From Kappaphycus alvarezii (Eukaryota; Rhodophyta; Florideophyceae; Gigartinales; Solieriaceae): a stretch of DNA of 64,000 nt. Positions within the stretch are counted from its first letter, which is position 1, and every line of letters starts with the position of its first letter. The DNA lies in NCBI GenBank assembly GCA_002205965.3, contig NADL03000672.1, forward strand, positions 124,001 to 188,000, read 5' to 3'. This document shows, piece after piece, positions 20,606-33,179 of the stretch. A program made the translations under genes and the position numbers. The notes beneath the pieces are model-generated. The model did no database searches. It saw nothing but the letters and a program-made list of their open reading frames with translations, and had not been told where the DNA came from.

Positions 20606-22739
20606 TTGGAAAACGGAGATATCGATGACTGGTTTCCAAAGTGTCTGATGGGTATACTTGCGGCGAGGCTACGGCTGAGGAGGCGTGGAAAGTGACCAAC
20701 CGCCTCAGTGGAGTTAAAGAGGCGATACGGCGGGCCCCCTTTGCAAATACCGGACCGGGAGGCTACTGTTTCCACTTCTATAGCAAGGACCGACCGGGAG
20801 GACTGTATTCGGTATTCAGGTGTTGCTGTACAATATTCTCTAGCGGTCCTAGTCCCCTTAGCGACACAGCTTGTTTCTGACTACATCCAACACCCCTACT
20901 TGCCGACCCGGCTGTTAAGCACAGGTTTCTATTTGGGGAAGTTTTTCAGCTGTAGCACTAAATATCTAAACCAAATAATTGCACGCCTTCCTTTAGAGTC
21001 CTCTAAATCTTACCTTTCTCGAAGTACAGCGATCCTTCACCTTCCTCCTCTCCAAATTGGTTTATTGTTGTTTGAGAAAGAATACACTGATGACAGAAAC
21101 CTTGGTACAGCCTTGGGCACACTCTGTATCCAATCCATAATGTGTAAGGGTTGGTTGATGTTATGGAATCACAGCCTGTTGTACACATGCTGTGATGTAT
21201 TGTAAAGAGGTCTCAAGAGAAACCCACAAGTTGATAAAACTTGACATTTATGCGGGTCGACGATATTTCGGACAATTCGCCGTAGACACACTATCGACGC
21301 AACCGTTAGACGCTACAGTCCGAATCAAACATAAAAGAGTGTTATCATACTTGCTAGCCTTGACTACTTTGTAGATAATGTCAACATCAGATAGAAGCCA
21401 GCTTCTGTAATCATGTTCTGCTTCGCACTTGGAAAGCGTGAATTTCAAATTTTATGGTTACTGTATCCCGACTCATTATTTGAATACTGGGTGGCAGGCA
21501 GAGAGATAGTGATTTATTGAAGGGTTCGGGCTGTTTTACTACAACTCCAACGCGCGACGCAGACAATTAAATCTTACGTGGCAGTCTTATTGCAGTCCTT
21601 GATCCAGCGTTTTACGGTAATCAACAGTGTATTGGGATTCCTTCAACCAGGTCTTTGATTGTCATAGTGATATCCAGATCATTTCGGAATTCAGTCCACC
21701 GTACTTCTCGAATAGGAAGGAGTTTCGGTTGATTTGTTGCGAGTGGAATCACAGCTCGAGTCCTTCGAACATGCAGTTTACCCATAGTAGAATACCGGTC
21801 AAATAGTAATAACCGACCTAATGGCGTGCTTTCTAGATCATCCAGGGGCAAAACAATTCACAACTTTGAAATCGTAGACCCCCTTTTTAGGTCCTTTCCA
21901 ATTCTTGCAATACAACACTGCAATGAAAAGTGCAATACAGTTAAGACGACGCAATCTTTACAGCGTTAAAGGATCTCAATAGATTTCATGATGTCGTCAT
22001 ATTTTTGCAAGTCTCAAACTCTACTATCAAGTATCCTCAGGAAACGTGAGAGACCTTACAAATGCTGTGACAACATCCAAGATCACAGAGAGATACGCGA
22101 CGGCAGCTGTCGCATCTTGCAGCGCATGCTCGCCAGCAGTACTGTATACACCTTACCAAATCAAAAGTACACGTTGTAACAAGGAAATTTATAGCAAATA
22201 TAGCAACTACTGTACAGTAGTTTCTATAGTTTCTATGGTGTGGTGAACATTTATTCTATAATCATCTTTCATGTATTATAAAATATATGCATATTCTCTA
22301 TGGTGGAAAAGTTACCTACAGTGTTCTGAAACTTTAATTATACGTATACAGTACCACGGTACAGTGATCAAGTCTCAGGACCAGCGGAGATCGAGGATGA
22401 CAAGCCCAATACAACAGCTACTGTATCAGGGACAAAATGAGTACAGACTATAAACAGTTGTCCCTATACTGTACAGTATGTACTGTGTATGAATAATCAC
22501 TGCAGGAATCACTGCAGGCCTGTTGTTTTATCCTTACAATTTCGTTCTCGTACTCGAAGCATTTTGACTGGCCTCCCTTCCACCTTCTGGTAGATTGGAG
22601 TGCCATCCACAGCTTTCGACGCATTGTACTGTACGGTTTCACAACTGGCTTGACAATGAGACCATATCTACGCTCCGGTACAAATTGACTGGATACCAAC
22701 CCACATATCTACAGTACCTCTGCCCATTCGTCTGTAGTC
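20606..22739. other. About 2.1 kb without a recognised gene
   Basis: The left end should be the promoter of the Tail Collar gene. The longest open frame (20708-21205, plus) is 165 codons with no recognised motif. A minus-strand frame at 21621-21851 (MPLDDLESTPLGRLLLFDRY) is protein-like but unrecognised. From 22130 to 22720 ACTGTAC-type motifs are again frequent, as in the intergenic DNA of the gene island. Confidence 0.45.
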
Positions 22740-23508
22740 ACCCACTTCTACAACGACGTGTGGTCGGTCATGCTGCGTCCCCACTTGGGAGTCCCCGCCT
22801 TCGACGAAAATGCCCCGCTCCTTTGCGAGGAATGCAAGATTCCCATGAACTACATCGGCCACCATGCCGCTGACCTCTGTAACAACGGTCTCGGCTGGAA
22901 GAACTGCCACGAAGCAGCGGCAAAAATGCTCAGCAAAGACCTATTCAAAGCCGCTGGGGCCGGCGTCCACTACGAAGTCCCTTGTTTATTTCCCGGACTG
23001 GACGCCCGACCTACCGAAATCCTCGTCCACCCTGCTACCTCTACGAACAACCCTGCGCCCCCTCTCCCGGTAGCGCATGACATCGCAGTATCCTCGCCAT
23101 TCCAACAGTGCTTCCTTTCCAAGGGAGCCCGGGAAGCGCGCGCTGCCCCCAACGCGGCAGAACGACGGGGAAGCTGAGAGACTTTGCGACCAAAATCGCC
23201 CCCATTCCTGGCCAAGCTTCACTGAACGCCCGCAACTCGGATGCCAGTTTGTGCCGCTAGCCTTTGACTACCTGGCATGTCCGACTGCAACCACATCTAA
23301 GGTGGTCGACGAGTACGCGGCTGTCATCGCGGCCCGTATCGCAAGCTCTAAGTGGAAGGTGTCATTTCGACTTTATCAAAAGCTCAGCTACGCCATCTGG
23401 TCCCCGTATGCAGCTTCAGCGATTGGTCGTAGTCCGCATCATGCAGATATTTGCCTCCCCGTCAAAAGCTATTCAATTTTAGTGGACCTGTACGTCGCAC
23501 TTCCTTAG
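22740..23508 (+). mobile_element. LINE fragment: zinc motif, nuclease and C-terminus
   Basis: This is a second 5'-truncated copy of the REL-type LINE family. It starts around VMLRPHLGVPAFDENAPLLC, then CEECKIPM, IGHHAADLC and the ARPTEILVHP and VAHDIAVSSPF nuclease core. A frame change near 23120 continues with CQFVPLAFDYLACP, VIAARIASSKWKVSFRLYQK and LSYAIWSPYAASA, the conserved C-terminus. In the zinc motif GDH reads GHH. It differs from the copies at 8.9 and 29.4 kb, so it is a distinct lineage. Confidence 0.8.
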
Positions 23509-24237
23509 TCTATTTATGAAGAACAAAACGTAAATACATTTAAATAAACAATACCGACTGCAACTAGAATCTACACGGCAGAGAACAAAGAATACCTATC
23601 AACAAATGCCTCGCGGAAAGTCACTCACGGATCAAGACAAAGGGGAAAATTTGAGGATGAGGTGTGTCTGAAAGAGCACTGATTCTATCGCATCGAAAAT
23701 CAATCGCCCTAGAAAGGTGATGTGCACATATACCCAAGCCCCGGAGAAGTATGACAAAGGGAAACGCAGCGGATGCCCTCCAGAAATATCTCCCGCTCCA
23801 AGAAGGCATCTCCTAAGAGAGGCGCACTGGGGTGAAAATCCGCGGGACAGTTCTGAATCGCCTTGGATTTTCCAATAAACAAGAAGAAAGTGCAGTAGAT
23901 GGTACGTGCAATATGTACTCTTACCTAGAAGTAGATTAAACAGGTTTATCTCCTTACCGCCGCGCACAAAAAGCAAGACTTAATAGAGCTAAAGATAAAT
24001 GGTCAAAGACTGAATGATTGGAAGACAGTAATTTTTTCAGATGATTAAAGTTTAATTTGGATAAGCCAGACTGTTTTAAGTATTACTGGCATGATATTCG
24101 TAAAAAGGAGAGAGTAATGGCTAAGCGACAAACCGGTAGCGGTTCACTTCTGTTTCGTGCTTGCTTCTCTTACTTTGATTATTGCGCAATTTTTTGTTTG
24201 AATGGAAGGCAGGTGTCTGCAAGTTAGTGTATGAATT
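23509..24237. other. Region between LINE and Tc1 fragments, no gene
   Basis: Stop-rich sequence with AATAAA-like strings just after the LINE fragment. The minus-strand open frames at 23621-23976 show no known motif. The right part is probably decayed sequence of the Tc1-like element. Confidence 0.4.
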
Positions 24238-24608
24238 TTGAAGAACAATTTATTAGATTTTGCGGCAATTAACCATGGATTTGATTGGGTAGTTCAGCAG
24301 GATAATGCCCATATCCATGTTTCTTTGCATACAAAGACAAAGTTTTTTGAGGACGTTACTGTAATGGATTGGCCTGTACGGTCCCCAGACCAGAACCCAA
24401 CCGAAAACTTATGGGATACTCTGGCGCAAGTTGTTCTCAGTAATGCAAAGCAATTTGACTCAGTCTCTGTTTAAAAATGGTAATTGACCCAGAATGGGCC
24501 AAAATCGAGGAAACTGTGCTTAAGAAGTCAATTAATTCGATGCACAAAAGGAGTGTCGAGGTTCTTAAGGCCTGTGGAGGCAAAATAAACTACTTGCCAG
24601 TGTTATAG
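24238..24608 (+). pseudogene. Tc1/mariner transposase fragment (second family)
   Basis: The frame from 24238 has WVVQQDNAHIHVSLHTK (second catalytic Asp, QDNA.IH) and WPVRSPDQNPTENLWDTLAQ (third catalytic residue box). After a stop at 24472 the end PEWAKIEETVLKKSINSMHKR follows in another frame. It is not the same family as the 13-kb element: its box is RSPDQNP rather than YPDLSSIEHV. No inverted repeats were identified. Confidence 0.8.
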
Positions 24609-25329
24609 TTTTCTTTTTGGATACTTTTTATGAATTTCTGTTTATAGTTTCAATATTTATTATCCACTACGCTAGTAACCTTTTTTCTTTCCTTTGGAAA
24701 TAGGAGATTATATACTATTTTTCTGGTCTCTACATATCTTTTTCAGTCTCTATAGGTAAGTAAGAGTTGTTTGCGTGCCACTCTCGTGCCGTATTGGACA
24801 ATTATGCCTTAAATTCTAAGGTTTCTTTTCGCTCCACCGATACCCTAGCCCTGCGTTTCGCACGATAGCGCTGCTGGGCCGCATTAGGTTTTTGGAAATA
24901 TTCATTACTCGACACAGGGCTACGACAGTGGTATTAGTCTCCGACGCAGTTGAATTTGATGCAAGTTACTCTCACTAGAACTTGACTTTTCCCAGTTATC
25001 ACTTCCTTCACTTTTTGCTCGTTCTCAGTCTAGTATCAGCTTATATACTATTCGTAACGACTATTGTCGATGTGATCCAAACCAATAGATCACGTACAGC
25101 TCACACACTAAAAATACAATACTTCATTGCTTGTATACCTCTAGACTTCATCTGGTAATCATTTACAATTATATGACTCATCTATCAGGCCGGTCTGCGT
25201 TTTTCTATTTTCTTCAAGCCCACCTCCCTCAATTTTTTTTTCATACTATCTATCCATCTTCATCACGTATCGAATGCCACTCCACATTCAAAATTGTCAT
25301 ACCACTTCTCGTCCTATCTCCAGCGGTTA
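24609..25329. other. AT-rich region, nothing recognised
   Basis: No coding or RNA gene is supported. A 74-codon frame (25131-25355) is low in complexity and overlaps the antisense of the DDE_Tnp_4 fragment end. Confidence 0.4.
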
Positions 25330-26362
25330 TTCATAACAGTCCACAACGACGATAAACGCCAAAGAAATTTTCGACTACGATGCAGTTTGAAATGATCTCC
25401 TTAATCACGATAATCTTTTCCCACGATAGTACACTTCAGATAGGCTTCTTTTTTGGATAAAAAACCCTTGCTACGCTCGAAGCTCCCTGGTATTCCTTAT
25501 CCACCATTATAGCCCAGGATTTAGAGTACTTTTCTGCAAGTAGTCCCACATCTGGAATTTTTTGAAGCTCTTTATCCGTCTTTGAAGTCTCATTTCCATG
25601 GAATACAAGGTTGTCATTAGAAATTGTAATATCTCCGACTGAGCCAGGATGATGGGGAGAACACTCAATGTCTAAGCTAGTAGGAAAGACAGAAACATCA
25701 GTCTTGAAGCCGTAGAGCTTCTGCTTATTGCTGAAGTATTTCTTTCCTTCGTCTTTATTTCCAATCATTCGATTGGTGCTGTGGAAAGAAACATCAGTAG
25801 CATAAAGCGCAAACTTGTAGTTCTTGAACGTAGTTCCTTCTTAAACCAATCGAAACATTGTAAATACCCTTTCATACTTCTGTACTAATTTCTTGGACAA
25901 ACCAGGGCAAATCTTATTGAAGATTCTAATGAACATGTGCTTGAGTGCAATGCCTTTAGACCTAAACATTCATCCATCGAAATACCAGTTTCCACCATGC
26001 TTAAATGCTGAAAGAACCATGAAGAGGACATCCTTCTGTTTTGATCTATATTTTCGAACTCGGCCTCCTTCGTACTGAGCACGGACTGGTTGTTTTATAA
26101 TTCTCCTTACAGCATCAAATTCCAAAAGAGAAAAGTTATTCATTTCCATAGCTGCCCCAGATCCTCAAGATTCTACAAAGGCATCCATAACAGAACAATC
26201 TAAATCCTCTTTATCCGACTCCGTCTCTATCTCTTCTGAGTCCTGTAGCAGTTGGTCCATTCTTTCATGCTGTTCTGCTCTTTTCTCTACCAAAATGCGT
26301 AAAATTCTTGAGGTTGGTGGTGTTCCTTCCAATTTCCTGCTTCTATCCTGAATTTTTCCCAA
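25330..26362 (-). pseudogene. DDE_Tnp_4-type transposase (Harbinger/IS5-like superfamily), broken
   Basis: The minus strand encodes a decayed transposase. From 26362 the N-terminus is charged (MGKIQDRSRKLEG). After a stop, a frame with YATDVSFHSTNRM gives the first Asp. The well kept part (25768-25436) has KYFSNKQKLYGFKTDVSVFP, CSPHHPGSVGDITI and WAIMVDKEYQG, the second Asp. After a stop, NCIVVENFFGVY gives the Glu. This order matches DDE_Tnp_4 transposases known from oomycetes and algae. Two or more stops make it inactive. Confidence 0.75.
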
Positions 26363-27152
26363 AGGTCGTATAGTTTAACTTCATGTTTGTTGCAATTGTG
26401 GCAACGAGATATTTGGGCGGCTTGGTGTGTCGGTTTCACATGATGGTTTTACATGATTAATCATTGGCGGCTTATTTTGTTTTATGTTTTTCTTTTAATT
26501 TTATAATTTTCGAAGGGGTTGGAGATACGTTTTCCCCGTCGTGTTAATGGGTTTTGGCGGGAGCATGTACAACTCTCTAAATTAAGCGCAAATCGTGTTT
26601 TCAAGGTCATACGACTGCCTCCTAACCCTAACCTTGACAGTTTACTTTTCAAAATCTCTAAATTTTGTCTTCAAAAAATAAAGCGTCATTCCTCCCCTTT
26701 TCAAAATGGCTGTTTGCGGTACTGTACTGCATAATTTTTAGTTCACTGTACAGTGCTGTATACTGTAGTAGTAGTACTCGTCTATGCCAAAAGACAAGGC
26801 CGTTTCAGAAATACTCGAATATTTACAATTTGGCTGTGCTCTTTGCACAATTACTAAATTATTTTTTGAGTACATAGAATTATAGCAAAAACTAATATTT
26901 TTCTTTTTTAAAATTTTTGTACTATGTCATACTTGGATGTCACGTTGGCGCACTGGTATTTCGCGTTTAACACTACTTTTTTGTACCCTCTCTTGTCATA
27001 TCGAGAATAATGAGTATTTTCTCTAAATGCGTCATCATGTACAGTACAGTATCATAACAGTTCACTGTAAATATGGCCCCAGTACAGTATATCTGTTGGG
27101 CTTAATCGAACTGTCTGAAGTTTCAGGATCAAACTCGAGAGGGAGCCATGTC
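26363..27152. promoter_or_regulatory. Region upstream of the unknown gene with ACTGTAC motif clusters
   Basis: AT-rich DNA with no recognised gene. Clusters of GTACTGTACTGC, ACTGTACAGTGCTGTA and GTACAGTACAGTA lie at 26718-26768 and 27039-27091, directly before the unknown coding region at 27153. The same motif family marks the gene island, which hints that the following sequence is a host gene rather than a transposon. Confidence 0.4.
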
Positions 27153-29175
27153 ATGACCATGACTACCCTAGTTACTCAGCTGCAACGAATCACCAAACAT
27201 GCCGCTGCTACTAACGCTGCCACACTTGCTCAGTCCAAGTACAATGTTATCCCGTGGGAACCAAAGGGACAGGAGCACGCTGGCTTCAGCGGACATCTTC
27301 ATTCGAAAAGAACGGCCTCTGAACTGTTGCATCTGAGCTGTTCAAGAATCTTCCTCGAGATTCAGGAGATCAATGCTCGCTTCGCGCCTCGAGATTTATG
27401 TCAAGGTTGCTTCAAATGCAATGAGAAGCCAGACAAGCAGCAAGGAGAAGAACTTGTACGGGTATTCATGGCACTTGTTCCGATGGACCTAATTTTCAAA
27501 ATGCACTTCAAAAGCTGAAGCAATCGAAAAATGGGTTGTGTTTGCGTCGCTGTGAAGTAGCTCGTGTTGTTTCCGCAGCAATCCCTAAAATACGCTGGGC
27601 TCGTCAGGTTGCCACAAAGGTCGTTTTTAACCGATCACACATTTTTTTACTGAGGGAAGTAGATTCTGCTGTCCATCAAATCTACACACCTCAGCTAGAC
27701 CAGCAGACAAAGCAAATATTCGGGGACGATTGGTTTCAGCGGATTCGGAAGGGATTTGTGCAATTCCCTATCAACGATCCGAGCTCGTTGTTTAAAGTCA
27801 TGGAAAATCTCGCAGACGGCAACGGCAGAACCACCCCGGACATCAACTATCCGCGGGATTTTAAGTCACCGATTATTCTTGCCTTAAGCTATCGTCATAT
27901 TATCAAACAAAGGGGTACCAGAAGAAAAAACACACGCGTTGCGAATAGAAGGATCGCAGAACTTGTTGTTTCTGCGGCCCAAGCCGTTGCAGATGTACTC
28001 GCAAACTCTTCCAGACATAAGCGATATTCATATGCCTACGTCTGGATTGATGTGTTCTACTGCACAACTGACGACGGCAAGTGGGACAATGAGGCTCTCA
28101 TGCCGTACGCTCTCTTCCCGTTGTGTACTTTCGCGAGAAGGATGCTGACGAACGCGCTGACCACAGCCGCATGTGGCTCGCAATTGAAAACGTGATAGCT
28201 CGGGAATCGGGGCTGATATTTACAAATGTGACCCGTTTTGGCGGTGGAGTATGGAAAAGTCAGAATGGCGTTGTACATGGAAAAGTCTTTATGCGGCCTG
28301 ACATTGCGGTTCTTAAAAGCGCGCAATGGATCGGCTCGCACGCGCACCAGCTTCACACGCACCACCCACAGGATAAGGACAAGTTGTTGCGCTGGACATT
28401 GCGAACTGCGCTTACGGGCGTCTGGCCTGGGATGTGGCAGGTTACTGATGCGAGAGATGTTGCCATGCGGCCGTCCTGGTTCTGCATGCAGCATGACTAT
28501 GGTGAAACGGACCTTGTGTACAAACTTGGGAGTGGTGCTCAAACTGCGGACATCATCACTGATGAAGTTGATAGGTCTTGGTGGAATCCAGTTGGTGAGT
28601 ACCCAGCGTGGGATGGTCTAGAAACAGCCAACAGTCGTGCTTTTGTCCAGCTGGAGGGGCAGCATGCGAAAAGAACAATGTCCATCATGAAGCATTCGTT
28701 CATAATTGATTACGAAATGAAGACTCCTTACAACGCTACCTTTTCCATCAACGTGCGTGGTGCTAATGATTGCGTAGTTTTCCTACGAGCGTGGGACAAG
28801 GAAGGTTTGATATCTGACGGCATCATCGGTATTACACGTCTTGATACTTCTGCAATGGAACTTCGGAAAGATCTATCCAAAACGGAACTTGCCGGAATTT
28901 GTCGTTGCTTGCGGACAGAGAAGGGATCGAAAGTTACACTGCTTGACTCATACAATGACCCCGATGTTTATTCGCAAGTTGTTCACCTAGATTTGACGTC
29001 GATGTGGAGGAAACGAAGCTCTGCAATGAACGTCGACGTGGATGATGCTTCACTGTCTGAGTTTGTTTGCAATATTCTTAAGGATTGCGGTAAGAATATT
29101 TCACCGATTCCTGGGGTGAAAGTTGACCAAGGAAGGTATACGCCAACCTGGAACCTGAAACTTATGGCTTGGTGA
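27153..29175 (+). CDS. Unrecognised large protein (~670 residues) split by two frame changes
   Basis: Three consecutive long open stretches in three frames (to 27518; about 27470-28195; about 28115-29175) look like one protein. They are GC-richer than the surroundings and have few rare-looking residues. At about 28108-28116 a single missing base in a CCC run would join LMPYALFP to VVYFREKDADERADHSRMW. The first change is near 27465-27485. Visible features are a Cys-containing segment CQGCFKCNEKPDKQQ, a SYAYVWIDVFY segment and a Trp/Asp-rich SWWNPVGEYPAWDGLET. None points to a known domain. I see no RT, helicase, polymerase or transposase motif. It could be a host gene, a transposon-borne gene or an integrated viral gene. 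The start at 27153 (MTMTTLVTQ) is chosen from two in-frame ATGs, the other being at 27027. Confidence 0.6.
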
Positions 29176-29365
29176 CTGGTCATCGTTGAAGTACAGTTTG
29201 TATAATCTTTTCAGTAGTGTACAATCCGCTACCAGATTTCCCCTGACGGGGAAAATGTTGGGTTATTTTAATGCATGGAAGATGTGGTCTGTTATATCCA
29301 CGCGGCTAATGCGTTATGCGGGACAAGTCGTCGCTGATGGGTAACACTACAGTAAATGACCTTGC
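29176..29365. other. Short gap between the unknown gene and the LINE
   Basis: The gap holds the 3' ends of the unknown gene and of the LINE on the opposite strand. It shows AGTACAGTTTG and ACTACAGTAA motifs and no gene. Confidence 0.4.
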
Positions 29366-31500
29366 TTACAGAGCCGGCTCAATGCCGGCGAGCAGGCATG
29401 CCGCGTTGGACATGACGGCCGCAGCAGCGTGCCTTTGAGTCAGCACCGCTCTAACCATCCCATAGGTCTCCATCGCTCGAACGGCCACGTTCCGCGCGAC
29501 ATCGGTTAGCACCGCGTACGCGTCTGGGTGCCAGCCTCCGAGGGTGGATATTGGGATAGGCACAAGCCTCCCTCTAGTAGCAGTCGCGAGCAGTGGTTCA
29601 TACCTTCTACGTTTGGCGGAGATGGCTGCGTTGAGGGAGGTGAGTGGGTTGAAAGTACGCGCTCTCCTATTGGAGGGCGCAAGAGGATTGACGGATGTGA
29701 CGTCAAAAAAGTCCGTTCCTCCGTTGCTACCCATTGCCTCTATATCCGGCCTTGTGCGGTGAAGCCCCTGTCGCCGCTCGATAGCCGGATGACGGGCTGC
29801 CTTCTGCAGGTCTTGGGCGAGGAGGACGACTTGACGGTCGTGTCGTCGGGTGCGGTGCCCCCCATGCAAGCAGTGCATGAGGTGATCCCCGTGGCAGTCG
29901 AGGACCTCAGGGCAGTTTGGGCGGGGGCACGGCGTGTCTGGGGCGAAGAGCGGGACCTGGAGGTAGTACTGGAGCCACACTGAGAACTCACGGGCGTCAA
30001 TGTTGGTCTTGAGGCCGGGGCACGGAGGACAATAGACCCATTCCTTTGCGCCGGGAAGGCCCATGGAAGCCCGGAAAGCTTGCCTCCGTTGGTCGCCGAG
30101 AGGGATCTCTTCTTGAACTGCCGCATGGATTGCTTCTGTTAGTGTCTTTTGCGGGGTGTTTTGCTTGAGCAAAATACACTAAAGGGTAGGGGTCGTGAGG
30201 GCAGGCAGAGGGTCGACCATATTCGGTAGGCGCAGACAGCATCATTGTACGTCGTGAGATCCGTGATGGGTGCCGGCAAGATACAGGTGGCCAGCCTGTT
30301 GGCAGCTGCGCTGGAGGCCAGGAAAGCGGCCCCGCGATGCTTTTCGCCGATGTGAACCCTAACCGAGGGTGGGTTTCTTAGGGTCCTGGGGTTTCACCGG
30401 TAGTTGGAGTTCTCGGAATATATCCGAGTCCAGTACTCCTCCGGCGAGTGTCCGGAGACATCGCTCCATCATGGCGTCAAACATAGCGGCGCCCTCCGCC
30501 GTGCAAGAGGGTGGCACCACACGAAGGAGGTACCCTATCTTGCATACCCCGAAGAAATTGCGCAAAAGCTGAAAAGCCACTTGCGTATTGTTAATGTCTA
30601 TGACAGCTTCGAGGAACGGTTCGAGGGACTGGACGTGAGTGGTGAAGAATTTGTTCGTCCAGTCCGGGGAACCGACAGGGGCGTTTAGGACACGTGTACC
30701 CTCGCTATATTCTTGCTTCAGCTCCTTCGGGTACAAGCACTGAACGCACGCCGGCGGCGCTTTAGGCCACCAGACTCTGCATTTGGGCAGGGATAGGTGT
30801 ATTTCCTGCTGGTGGCGTCGATGGATGAGAGTATTTCGACGGCGCGGGCGATTTGGTCGTGGCGCGCGATGATGTACCCATCATCATGGTACCATAGATT
30901 GAGCAGCAACTTACCCACGGTGTCGTCTTCCTGGTTACCCGATCGTAGTAGCTCCTGGATCTGAAGTACGATGGGGTGCAGGACAAGGTCAAATAGAAGT
31001 CCACCGAGGTTGTCCCCTTGCTGTGTACCTCTCATGCTGCGAATGGTGTGCGGGCCGGACCACAAGTACGCTGGCTCGTTTGCGTAACAGTACGAGACCC
31101 ACGGCAGCAATTCGGGGAATAGGCGTTTGACGGCGTCCAGAAAAGCGGTTCTGCTGCACAGGTTAAAAGCATTTTTGAGGTCTACTGTGAGCATGGCGTA
31201 GTCAGAGCTAGTCCCAAACTTGTCAACAACCCTACGGACACTGTGGACGATGGTGTCGGTGCCGGCCCTTGTGGCGATGCCCAGTTGCAGCGGTTGGAGA
31301 TAGTTGGCAGCCTTTCTCGTAGCTCGTTTCGTGGAGACCGAAATGGCTTGTTGATTTATCAGGCGTCGCGAGAAGGCTTTCCCGGTTGTTGCTCATCTTC
31401 AGGAATACTGTACTCAGGCCACTTGGGTAGCGACCTGGAGTTCTATAGGAATGTTCATGCCGCTCTGACATTGACAAAGAGTTCAACAATGTACTTCTGC
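29366..31500 (-). mobile_element. Non-LTR retrotransposon with RT and restriction-like endonuclease
   Basis: This is the most complete LINE in the window, on the minus strand. The RT begins near 31390 (KAFSRRLINQQAISV). It continues with LQPLQLGIATRAGTDTIVHS, VDLKNAFN, RGTQQGDNLGGLLFDLVLHP and the catalytic YHDDGYI near 30890. A change of frame near 30735 leads to the thumb region (RVLNAPVGSPDWTNKFF, QLLRNFFGVCKIGYLLR). Another change near 30350 leads to the C-terminal part (30172-29366). There CPRPNCPEVLDCHGDHLMHC with RTRRHDRQV is the zinc motif and RPDIEAMGSNGGTDFFDVTS the PD-(D/E)xK nuclease. Such elements (R2/NeSL-like) often insert at preferred sites. Three frames make it inactive as read, although the breaks could be sequence errors. 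Confidence 0.85.
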
Positions 31501-32628
31501 AGCTCCGTCAATGGCATGGAGCTCTGCAATATAATCATGCCGCTTATCCATAGACATAGAGATACATGGTAGTTGGCATGTTACCAAGTAAGCAAAGTGC
31601 AGAGAAGCAAATTGTACATAGGGTTGCACGAGACTAGTACCAAGCCTAGGACCAAGAACGAATTAAAGTAGGCACCAAACGGAGGCGGTCTCTCTAACAA
31701 TTGGAGACAAGTTTCACCGGCAAAGCTAAGCAGACAATCTCTATTAAGTTTGCCGAAAAGTGATAAGTGTGAAGATGAACCTGTAGGAACTTTTTTGTTT
31801 ACGGTGAAAATGTAACGCTAAGGTTAAATGTTATACCAATCGTCCCCTAATCCTGCACATTGGAACAAGAATACAAGATGTACAGAAAGATGAAAGCAAA
31901 AAAAGAGCTTCAATGGTTTGGCTTTGAAGGTTTCGATGCCCAGCGGGAAAGTCCCCAGAGGGAAATTCATCCCACAATGAGTCCAACCCTTGTAACGTAC
32001 CTGCGAGCAGGGAAACTTCTCTATAAGTTAGAGAATTATGGCTCCATAGACAGAAAAGGGGGTAATGAGGTTTGGTGACATGGTGAATATAACATGGTTG
32101 ATGTCCTCTAGATGTCAACTTCGAAAGATTGAGTTGAGCCATGCGGGTGCGCCAAGTTCTCATTAGGCACTGCTAGGTACATGCATCGGAACCGTGCGAC
32201 TGCGGTATTCTATAAGACATTTGTTGGTAGACAACATAAGAGACAGCCAGCGTTGGATGAGACTGCTCACACTGCGTGTCTTCGTAAAAGCATTACTCTC
32301 ACCTTCAAATACTGCTCCAAGGCCAAGTTTACTACAATTTTGCCGACCCCAGGACAACAGAGGATGTATCTGGGTACCATCACCCGCAACTGTAGCTTGG
32401 AATAAGAGTGGAGGGTAAGTAAGTTGAATTTTTATGATTCGAAGTTGATGGGCCACCGACGTGGATCAGGGTACAGCCGGGGGGTCGTAGCATATAGGCG
32501 TCAGCATTCGACAGGGGATGTTTAGGCGAACAAGTATTTGAAAGGATAAATCAGCTGCTTCCCAAAGTACTCAAGTACTCTGATCGCGATTGATGTACAT
32601 CTCAGTTTCCTGAATGCACCTCGTTAGA

Positions 32629-32668
32629 TCGAATATATCATCTAAGAGTAAAAACACCAAAACCATCC
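32629..32668 (+). repeat. Dispersed repeat copy B
   Basis: The segment TCGAATATATCATCTAAGAG followed by TAAAAACACCAAAACC is a weaker copy of the repeat at 19614 and 33114. Confidence 0.5.
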
Positions 32669-33113
32669 CTCTCGTTACTTGTTTTCAGATTAGTACATGG
32701 TATAAGGAGATGTAAGAGAAAACAGGATTGCACCTGGCGGTTACTTCGTTGCAGAGTTCGGAGGGCCAACAGTGCCAAAGGCTGATGGGCTCCATAATTC
32801 GGCAGTTATCGTGTGCGACACAACGAAGATATCTCCATCATCCCTTGATGCGCTCTGCAACACTTTCCGCGTGGCTACTCGATTCTCATGTGAAACTACG
32901 CAGTCTCCGTTTTCGAGCAGCTGCCTATGGATACCTTCACTGCTGAAGGGAATTTCCTAGGCACGCTGAAAGGGTCCAGAGTTACTAATATCATGGCTGG
33001 TCTGTAGCCTGTTTTCTAGGGTGATCTGCGCGACTCCTGATCTCGTACTGTGTAAGCTTACATCCACTACGCTTAATCCCTAAAGGGACTACTCGCAGTA
33101 CATTAGATTTAGA

Positions 33114-33155
33114 TCGAATATATCTTCCAAGAGTAAAACATCCAAACCTTTTTCT
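33114..33155 (+). repeat. Dispersed repeat copy C
   Basis: TCGAATATATCTTCCAAGAG and AACATC.AA.CCTTTTTC match copy A at 19614. TTACATCCAC upstream (near 33058) recurs before copy A as well. It lies directly before a LINE fragment. Confidence 0.6.
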
Positions 33156-33179
33156 CCTTATGAAATGACCCAAACTTCC

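Larger units (their letters stand above)
31501..33179. other. Region between LINE copies, no recognised gene
   Basis: Several 70-110-codon open frames overlap on both strands (31831-32456), none with a known motif. Part of it may be the 5' end of the LINE to the left. Two copies of a dispersed repeat lie at 32629 and 33114. Confidence 0.45.

Noticed and set aside
29528-29983. 151-codon plus-strand open frame
   Set aside because: It is the antisense of the LINE nuclease domain, which has clear motifs on the minus strand.
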